A stretch of DNA of 5,386 nt, from positions 1 to 5,386 of the forward strand of contig JAHZJY010000230.1 in the NCBI GenBank assembly GCA_022600695.1. The letters run 5' to 3'. A program made the position numbers and the translations under genes. Source of the DNA: Actinomycetes bacterium. Its GTDB lineage: Bacteria > Actinomycetota > Actinomycetes > Mycobacteriales > Mycobacteriaceae. Shown piece by piece: positions 1 through 4,312 of the stretch; positions within the stretch are counted from its first letter, which is position 1; each line of letters begins with the position of its first letter. The notes beneath the pieces were generated by a model, which was not told the origin of the DNA, searched no databases, and saw nothing but the letters and a program-made list of their open reading frames with translations.

Positions 1-17
1 GCCCCGCCCCCGCCGGT

Positions 18-69
18 TGTGCAATTTCATCCGCAACGCGCCGCCGCCGAGGTATCGGTTCGCACAGTC
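18..69 (+). repeat. Left copy of a 52-bp inverted repeat flanking the DUF559/AbiEi-like gene
   Basis: Read forward, this stretch matches the reverse complement of 1011-1062 at 43 of 52 positions without gaps. The longest identical blocks are GTTCGCACAGTC at the inner end (58-69) and ATTTCATCCG near the outer end (24-33). Most differences cluster in the middle (positions 28-34 of the repeat). The ends are themselves complementary, TGTGC (18-22) against GCACA (62-66), but the inner stem seen in the right copy is broken here. No convincing target-site duplication is visible outside the two copies. It could be the end of a mobile unit, a protein-binding site, or a REP-like intergenic palindrome. 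The similarity is directly seen; the role is not known. Confidence 0.85.
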
Positions 70-93
70 GGGGACCGAGGCTGTGCATAAGCT
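62..93 (+). promoter_or_regulatory. Candidate promoter with overlapping dyad upstream of the DUF559/AbiEi-like gene
   Basis: A 6-bp inverted repeat, GCACAG (62-67) and CTGTGC (81-86), lies immediately upstream of TAAGCT (88-93), which fits the mycobacterial -10 pattern TAnnnT. A start near base 100 would give a leader of about 40 nt. No good -35 hexamer is seen at the usual spacing. The left half of the dyad is also the inner end of the 52-bp repeat, so the same sequence can pair with either 18-22 or 81-86. AbiEi antitoxins are known to repress their own promoters by binding inverted repeats, which makes an autoregulatory operator plausible. This is inference. Confidence 0.3.
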
Positions 94-139
94 GCCGCAG
101 CGGTGAGCCCGAGCCCGACGATGCTGTCAGGGTGCGGCT

Positions 140-1012
140 ATGCAGCAACCCCCGTGGCCCTTCATTGCCGCGGAAGCCATCGATGCCGGCATGCTCACCT
201 TCCGCGAGTTGCGCCGGTTCCATGAGGCTGTTTACCCGGGAGTCTGGGTGCCGCGCGGGGTGGAACTGTCCCCGGTCCGCCGGGCCAGGGCGGCCTGGCT
301 GTGGTCGGGCCGAAAGGGTGTGCTCGCCGGGTTGTCGGCTTCCGCGCTACACGGAGCGAAGTGGGTCGAACCCGGAATGCCGGCTGAGCTTGTGCACAGC
401 AATCGGCGACCGCCGCGGCTGATCGTCGTCCGTGGCGATCTACTGCTCGAGGACGAGACCGACCGGACAGACGGGCTGCCCGTCACCACCGCAGCGCGGA
501 CTGCGTTCGACATCGGTCGGCGGCTGGCGGTCGCGGCCGCCGTCCCGAGGATCGACGCGCTGATGAACGCCTCCGGTGTCACAGTCGCGGAGATCGCCGC
601 CGTGGCCACCGCCCACAAGGGTGTCCGGGGATTGCGCTCCCTCGGCGAGGCGCTGTCCCTCGTCGACGGCGGCGCCGAATCGCCGTACGAATCGATGACC
701 CGGATGCTGTTGATGCAGAACGGCTTTCCGCAGCCCCAGACCCAGATCCGGGTGCGGGACAGTAACGGCCTCGTGGTGGCCCGACTGGACATGGGATGGC
801 GGCAGTGGCGGGTGGGTGTCGACTTCGAGGGCGCGCACCACTGGACCGATCCGCGGCAGCGGAACCGGGATCTCGAGCGCTACGCGCTGTTGCCGGAGCT
901 GGGCTGGGCCGACATCCGGCTCAACAGTGGTGTGCTGTACCGGACGCCCCGGAGGTTCTTGGACCGGGTAGGCGCGGCCCTGATAGCCCGCGGCTGCCCC
1001 CGCACGTGGTGA
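140..1012 (+). CDS. AbiEi-like protein with C-terminal DUF559 (Vsr-type endonuclease fold) domain
   Basis: This encodes a 290-residue cytoplasmic protein. Residues ~8-45 look like the helix-turn-helix/winged-helix start of AbiEi-type antitoxins (GMLTFRELRRF, then YPGVWVPRGV). They are followed by a typical middle region with SALHGAKW (~69-75) and TTAARTAFDIGRR (116-128). The C-terminal third (~178-285) resembles DUF559, a PD-(D/E)XK fold related to Vsr mismatch endonucleases: ESPYES (180-185), RLD with D217, then VDFEGAHHW (227-235), RNRDLERY and LGW. In DUF559 the core motif is usually E-x-D-G; here it reads D228-F-E230-G, an acidic swap. The ATG at 140 has AGGG (129-132) seven bases upstream, and I see no better in-frame start. 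No AbiEii-type toxin gene lies next to it, so it is an orphan within the window. Inverted repeats flank it on both sides. Substrate and biological role are unknown; defence, mobile-element or regulatory functions are all possible. Confidence 0.85.
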   Translation: MQQPPWPFIAAEAIDAGMLTFRELRRFHEAVYPGVWVPRGVELSPVRRARAAWLWSGRKGVLAGLSASALHGAKWVEPGMPAELVHSNRRPPRLIVVRGDLLLEDETDRTDGLPVTTAARTAFDIGRRLAVAAAVPRIDALMNASGVTVAEIAAVATAHKGVRGLRSLGEALSLVDGGAESPYESMTRMLLMQNGFPQPQTQIRVRDSNGLVVARLDMGWRQWRVGVDFEGAHHWTDPRQRNRDLERYALLPELGWADIRLNSGVLYRTPRRFLDRVGAALIARGCPRTW

Positions 1013-1062
1013 CTGTGCGAACTGATACGCCGATAGCGGCGTGTTCCGGATGAAATCGCACA
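1011..1062 (-). repeat. Right copy of the 52-bp inverted repeat, a quasi-palindrome at the end of the DUF559/AbiEi-like gene
   Basis: This is the reverse-complement partner of 18-69 and overlaps the last two bases of the TGA stop at 1010-1012. It is more palindromic than the left copy. Its outer arms CTGTGCGA (1013-1020) and TCGCACAG (1056-1063) pair perfectly over 8 bp, and a central stem ACGCCG/CGGCGT (1027-1032 with 1037-1042) closes a 4-base ATAG loop. It fills most of the 73-bp gap between two convergent genes. It may therefore be a REP-like bidirectional terminator, the end of a mobile unit, or a recognition site for the flanked gene's product. Confidence 0.85.
1027..1042. terminator. 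Possible bidirectional hairpin terminator between convergent genes
   Basis: ACGCCG-ATAG-CGGCGT forms a perfect 6-bp stem with a 4-base loop, between the stop of the plus-strand gene (1012) and the stop of the minus-strand amidohydrolase (1086). There is no U tract on either strand. Tract-less hairpins have been proposed as terminators in mycobacteria, but their efficiency is disputed. It is nested in the larger palindrome 1013-1063, which would extend the fold. Confidence 0.3.
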
Positions 1063-1085
1063 GCCGCGGGGCAGGGCCGGCTCGG

Positions 1086-2819
1086 CTACGCGGTCGGGGC
1101 GGGCCGCCGGCCCCGGATCAGCCGGCCGGGCCGCGCGGACGTGGGTACGCCGTTCTCGGCGATCACCTCACCGGAAACGATGGTCGCGACGTAGCCGTCG
1201 GCGGTCTGGTCCAGCCGACGCCCGCCGGCCGGCAGGTCATGGGTGATGACCGGCCGGTGCAGGGTCAGCCGGGCATGGTCGATCACGTTGAGGTCAGCCT
1301 TGTACCCGACGGCGATTCGGCCGCGGTCGGCCAAGCCCGCGATCCGTGCCGGCACCGAGGTCATCTGCCGAACGGCCTCGGCCACGCTGAGTCGGCCGGA
1401 CGCCCGGTCCCGGGCCCAGTGTGCGAGCACGAAAGTCGGGTAGCTGGCATCGCAGATCATCCCGTAGTGGGCGCCACCGTCGCCCAGGCCCAGCACGACG
1501 TCATCGCGTCCGATCAGCTGACCGAGGGTATCCAGGGAGTTGTTCTCGAAGTTGGCGAGGGCCACCAGCATCATCGCCCGCCCGTCCTCGTCGAGCAGTC
1601 TGTCGTAGGCCTCCTCCTGCGGGCTCACCCCGCGCGCCCGGGCCCGCGCCAGGATGCTGTCCCGGGCGGGCGGCTCGTAGTCCGCCGGTTCGGTCATCGG
1701 GAACATCCATTCCCAGGACTGCGCGAAGTACATGAACGGATGCCCGTCACCGGGTGTGTCGGCCAGGATTCGCGCCCGGACCTCCGGCTTGCGCATCTGC
1801 GCGACCCGCTGCTCCAGCGGCAGATCCGCGATCTGCTGATAGCTCGGATACAACGCGAACGGGTTGGCGGTCAGCTCCAGCCCGATGACCAGGCCGATCG
1901 GCCGGGCGAACACTTGGGCGGTGATATCGCCGCCGGCCGCGTTGAACTTCTCGATCAACTCCACCGCGCCCGGCCAGATCTGGTCACCGGAGTTGCCGGT
2001 CGTCAGGGTGAACGTGACCGGCAGCCCGGCATCGGTGGCGGCCTCGAAAACCTGCGCCAGCACCCGTTCGTATCCTCCGGCCGGAATGTCCGGGATGAAC
2101 TGCAGCAGACCGCCGCCGGCATCGGCCACCCCGCCGGCGATCGCGGCGATCTCCTCGTAGGCCGCGTCATAGGTCGGGATCGGCGCACCGCGGCCGGTCT
2201 TGTGGAACGCGAACCTCGACGAGGACACCCCCAGCGCGCCCGCCTCGATCGCCTCGGCGGCCAGTTTGCGGATCAACGCCAGGTCCTCCGGTGTCGCGGG
2301 CTCGCGGTCCGCGCCCCGGCGGCCCATGACGTAGACGCGCAGCGGCGAGTGCGGAAGATATGCCGCGATATCGATATCCCGTCGCCGCGACTCCAGGGCG
2401 TCGAGGTACTGCGGGAACGTCTCCCAGTCCCAGGGCAGTCCGTCGGTCATCACCACACCCGGGATGTCCTCGACCCCCGCCATCACATCGACGAGCACCT
2501 CGTGGTCCGTCGCCCGGCACGGGGCGAAGCCGACACCGCAGTTACCCATCAGCGCGGTGGTCACGCCGTGCGATGACGACGGCGACATCCGTTCGGACCA
2601 GATCGCCTGACCGTCGTAGTGGGTATGCAGGTCGACGAACCCCGGGGTGACGAGCATGCCGTCGGCATCGATCTCGAGTGCCCCGGGCCCGGCCGTGGAT
2701 CCCTTCCCGGAGCCCACCTCGACGATGACGCCCCCGGACACCGTGACGTCGCCGCGGAACGGTTCACCGCCGAGTCCGTCGACGATGGTGCCGTTGCGAA
2801 TGACGAGTTCAGGGCTCAT
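1086..2819 (-). CDS. N-acyl-D-amino-acid deacylase-like amidohydrolase
   Basis: This is a complete 577-residue cytoplasmic metal-dependent hydrolase of the amidohydrolase superfamily, D-aminoacylase branch; that family typically removes acyl groups from N-acyl-D-amino acids. Residues ~3-57 form the N-terminal part of the small beta domain (LVIRNGTIVDG). The barrel starts at VTPGFVDLHTHYDG with H65 and H67. GNCGVGFAP carries C94, equivalent to the zinc-binding Cys of D-aminoacylase, and GLGDGGAH has D447, the likely catalytic Asp, and H451. The end (~495-557: GRIAVGYKADLNVID, then VSGEVIAENG) returns to the beta domain. The two His residues that complete the zinc site in Alcaligenes D-aminoacylase seem absent: the expected regions read GLLQFIPD (Q240) and VTFTLTTGN (268-276). 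The true substrate may therefore differ from classical N-acyl-D-amino acids. The ATG at 2819 directly precedes the first beta strand, as usual for this family. No Shine-Dalgarno sequence is seen; a -10 box is positioned for leaderless transcription. General family is confident; exact substrate is not. Confidence 0.9.
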   Translation of the reverse strand: MSPELVIRNGTIVDGLGGEPFRGDVTVSGGVIVEVGSGKGSTAGPGALEIDADGMLVTPGFVDLHTHYDGQAIWSERMSPSSSHGVTTALMGNCGVGFAPCRATDHEVLVDVMAGVEDIPGVVMTDGLPWDWETFPQYLDALESRRRDIDIAAYLPHSPLRVYVMGRRGADREPATPEDLALIRKLAAEAIEAGALGVSSSRFAFHKTGRGAPIPTYDAAYEEIAAIAGGVADAGGGLLQFIPDIPAGGYERVLAQVFEAATDAGLPVTFTLTTGNSGDQIWPGAVELIEKFNAAGGDITAQVFARPIGLVIGLELTANPFALYPSYQQIADLPLEQRVAQMRKPEVRARILADTPGDGHPFMYFAQSWEWMFPMTEPADYEPPARDSILARARARGVSPQEEAYDRLLDEDGRAMMLVALANFENNSLDTLGQLIGRDDVVLGLGDGGAHYGMICDASYPTFVLAHWARDRASGRLSVAEAVRQMTSVPARIAGLADRGRIAVGYKADLNVIDHARLTLHRPVITHDLPAGGRRLDQTADGYVATIVSGEVIAENGVPTSARPGRLIRGRRPAPTA

Positions 2820-2825
2820 GGATGC

Positions 2826-2831
2826 AGGTTA
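2826..2831 (-). promoter_or_regulatory. Candidate -10 box for leaderless transcription of the amidohydrolase gene
   Basis: On the minus strand the sequence reads TAACCT, six bases, then ATG. If the last T is at -7, as for a normal -10 hexamer, transcription would start exactly on the A of the start codon at 2819. The absence of a Shine-Dalgarno sequence fits a leaderless mRNA, which is common in mycobacteria. No clear -35 is present. Confidence 0.5.
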
Positions 2832-2840
2832 CGTCGGCGG

Positions 2841-2846
2841 TAGGGT
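2841..2846 (+). promoter_or_regulatory. Candidate -10 box (TAGGGT) for the DinB-like gene
   Basis: TAGGGT fits the mycobacterial TAnnnT pattern and ends seven bases before the ATG at 2854, so transcription would begin at 2853 or 2854 with little or no leader. The AGGG inside it (2842-2845) could instead act as a weak Shine-Dalgarno sequence eight bases from the ATG if transcription starts further upstream. Both readings favour 2854 as the start codon. Confidence 0.45.
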
Positions 2847-2853
2847 CGAATCC

Positions 2854-3378
2854 ATGGCCGAACCCGTACCCGATGCCGCGGCGGCCCGGGAGCTTCTCCG
2901 GGACTCGTTCACCCGGATCATCGAGCATGTCGACGAACTGACCGACGATCTGGCCGACGCGGTGTCCTTCTTCCGGCCGGACCCCGAAGCGAACAGCATC
3001 TGCTGGCTGATCTGGCACAGCGCCCGGATTCAGGACGCCCAACTGGCCGATATCACCGGGATCGAGCAGGTGTGGTTCGGCGGGGGCTGGGTGGACCGGT
3101 TCGCGTTGGATCTGCCGCGCGACGCCCACGGCTACGGTCACACCGCCGCTGAGGTCGGCAAAGTGCGGGTTGCCGCCGATCTGCTGGCCGGCTATTACCA
3201 TGCGGTGCACAAGACGTCGCTGGAGTACATCGCCGGTATCACCGCCGAGGAGCTCGCCCGGGTCGTCGATGAGGACTGGAGCCCGCCGGTCACCGCAAGT
3301 GTCCGGCTGGTCAGCATCATCGACGACTGCGCGCAACACCTCGGTCAGGCGAAGTACATCCGCGGGATCGCACACTGA
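2854..3378 (+). CDS. DinB/DUF664 family protein (mycothiol-dependent maleylpyruvate isomerase-like fold)
   Basis: This 174-residue protein has a predicted four-helix-bundle DinB fold and a normal length for the family. It starts with a long helix (AARELLRDSFTRIIEHVDEL, ~10-29). ICWLIWHSARIQDAQLADI (49-67) follows with H55, the first metal-ligand position. Near the C terminus IIDDCAQHLGQAKYIRG (155-171) carries D158 and H162. H55/D158/H162 matches the His...Glu-x3-His arrangement of mycothiol-dependent maleylpyruvate isomerase, with Asp for Glu. Many actinobacterial members are thought to be thiol transferases that use mycothiol or related cofactors, but the substrate here cannot be read from sequence. 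I chose the ATG at 2854; an in-frame ATG at 2818 overlaps the divergent gene's start codon and would add 12 residues unlike the family's N terminus. The gene is divergent from the amidohydrolase with 34 bp between starts. A single ATC-GCA-CAC ending precedes the TGA. Confidence 0.85.
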   Translation: MAEPVPDAAAARELLRDSFTRIIEHVDELTDDLADAVSFFRPDPEANSICWLIWHSARIQDAQLADITGIEQVWFGGGWVDRFALDLPRDAHGYGHTAAEVGKVRVAADLLAGYYHAVHKTSLEYIAGITAEELARVVDEDWSPPVTASVRLVSIIDDCAQHLGQAKYIRGIAH

Positions 3379-3403
3379 ATTGCGCACTGATCGGTGATCC
3401 TGT

Positions 3404-3423
3404 GCCGGGCCGATCGGGCCGGC
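3404..3423. terminator. 20-bp near-palindrome after the DinB-like gene, possible terminator or operator
   Basis: GCCGGgCCGATCGGgCCGGC is symmetric about 3413/3414 apart from one G-G mismatch. It contains the perfect 8-bp palindrome CCGATCGG (3410-3417). It lies 25 bp past the DinB stop and just before two possible -10 boxes of the next gene, and has no U tract. It could end the upstream transcript or bind a dimeric regulator of the downstream gene. Confidence 0.35.
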
Positions 3424-3430
3424 TGCGGCA

Positions 3431-3442
3431 TACGGTTACGAT
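3431..3442 (+). promoter_or_regulatory. Two adjacent candidate -10 boxes for the membrane-protein gene
   Basis: TACGGT (3431-3436) and TACGAT (3437-3442) both fit TAnnnT and lie end to end, 31-42 bases upstream of the ATG at 3473. Either would give a leader of roughly 24-31 nt that includes the GAGGAG ribosome binding site. No convincing -35 element is seen; the near-palindrome 3404-3423 occupies that zone. Confidence 0.35.
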
Positions 3443-3461
3443 TGCGCCCGCGAGCGTCAGC

Positions 3462-3467
3462 GAGGAG
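3462..3467 (+). promoter_or_regulatory. Strong ribosome binding site fixing the start at 3473
   Basis: GAGGAG ends five bases before the ATG at 3473. It is the clearest Shine-Dalgarno sequence in the window and supports this start over later methionines such as residue 9. The contrast with the divergent pair at 2820-2853, where no clear leader exists, suggests a different mode of initiation. Confidence 0.7.
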
Positions 3468-3472
3468 TCGAT

Positions 3473-4312
3473 ATGCGTTCCGGCGCAACGGTTTTGATGT
3501 GGTTGATCACCACACTGCTGCTGGCGACGGCACTTCCGGGGGCCTGGGTCCAACAAAATCTTGTCGACCGGGACGGGTATACGGCGCTCGCCGAGCGCGC
3601 CGCGGCGGATCCCGAGCTGCAGGCGGCGATGGCGGGTGAGTTGACCGCTCAGGTCGGCCGGCTCAGCAGCTCGGTGGACTCCACCGTCGTGAGCCGGATC
3701 GCGGCCGCCTACACGGCCGGGCCTGCGTTCCCGGCACAGTTCGCCCAGGCCAACGGATTTGCCCACCGCTGGCTTTTCACCACGGCGATTCCCGCCACTC
3801 TGGACCCGCAGGGGCGCTGGGTGATCGATCTCGCGCCGATGCTGTCCGATGCGGCTTTCGCGCAGACGCTGCGGGACTACGACGTCGCCGTGCCGACGTC
3901 CTTGCCGATTCCGTTGACCGAAAACGTGCCCGAGTTTCTGCGCCCGGGTTCATTCCGGACGGTGGGTATGTGGGGTCCTTGGATCAGCGTGGGACTGGTT
4001 CTGCTGGCCGGGGCCGGCGTGCTGTTGACTCTGTTCTCCGCCCGACGCCGCGGCCGGGCCCTGGCGTGGCTGGGAGTGTCGGGTCTGCTCGTCGGCGCTT
4101 CCGGTTGGGCGGCAATCGAACTCGCGCAGCGTCACCTTCTCGATGCGCTGAACAATACCTCGGGTACCACGCGCCGCGTTGCTGATGTCATGGTCGCCAC
4201 CGCGCAGGACAGTATGCATCAGTGGCTCAACGTCACGTTGGTCGTCGGCGGTGGTCTGATCGTGGTGGGCGTGATCGTTTCACTGCTGAGCGGCCTGGCG
4301 GGCGCGACCTAA
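3473..4312 (+). CDS. Conserved-type actinobacterial integral membrane protein, function unknown
   Basis: This 279-residue protein has a predicted four-transmembrane layout. TM1 is at ~5-25 (uncleaved anchor or signal sequence), followed by a soluble stretch of ~140 residues (26-165). TM2 (~167-188), TM3 (~196-217) and TM4 (~252-274) follow. RRRGR (191-195) after TM2 should be cytoplasmic by the positive-inside rule, which puts the large loop outside the membrane. The loop begins VQQNLVDRDGYTALAERAAADPELQAAM; the 'LVDRDGY ... DPELQ' pattern recalls a widespread group of uncharacterised actinobacterial membrane proteins with a post-TM1 helical segment of the type 'DxDxY ... A.dP..q'. The second outer loop (~218-251) contains an NNTSGTTRR segment. 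No catalytic motif or Cys is visible in the protein. The start is supported by GAGGAG at 3462-3467. Its last 33 bp overlap the end of the convergent peptidase gene. I do not assign a function. Confidence 0.8.
   Translation: MRSGATVLMWLITTLLLATALPGAWVQQNLVDRDGYTALAERAAADPELQAAMAGELTAQVGRLSSSVDSTVVSRIAAAYTAGPAFPAQFAQANGFAHRWLFTTAIPATLDPQGRWVIDLAPMLSDAAFAQTLRDYDVAVPTSLPIPLTENVPEFLRPGSFRTVGMWGPWISVGLVLLAGAGVLLTLFSARRRGRALAWLGVSGLLVGASGWAAIELAQRHLLDALNNTSGTTRRVADVMVATAQDSMHQWLNVTLVVGGGLIVVGVIVSLLSGLAGAT

Noticed and set aside
11..1070. A possible target-site duplication (GCCG at 12-15 and at 1063-1066) outside the inverted repeats
   Set aside because: Four G/C bases in very GC-rich DNA are not significant, and the spacing to the repeat ends differs (two bases on the left, none on the right).
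1041..2576. A 511-codon open frame on the plus strand opposite the amidohydrolase gene
   Set aside because: Its translation is low-complexity, rich in Arg, Gly and Pro, with no recognisable domain. The opposite strand encodes a well-conserved enzyme; long antisense frames are expected in GC-rich DNA.
2647..2853. Upstream extension of the DinB-like frame to base 2647
   Set aside because: It overlaps the start of the divergent amidohydrolase by about 170 bp and gives a Ser/Pro-rich segment unlike DinB proteins. The ATG at 2854 has suitable promoter and ribosome-binding signals.
3367..3390. ATCGCACACTGA and TGCGCACTGA at the end of the DinB-like gene, resembling the TCGCACA end of the long repeat
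   Set aside because: Only about eight bases match, part of it is the coding Ile-Ala-His-stop, and no further similarity to the 52-bp repeat follows. Most likely chance.
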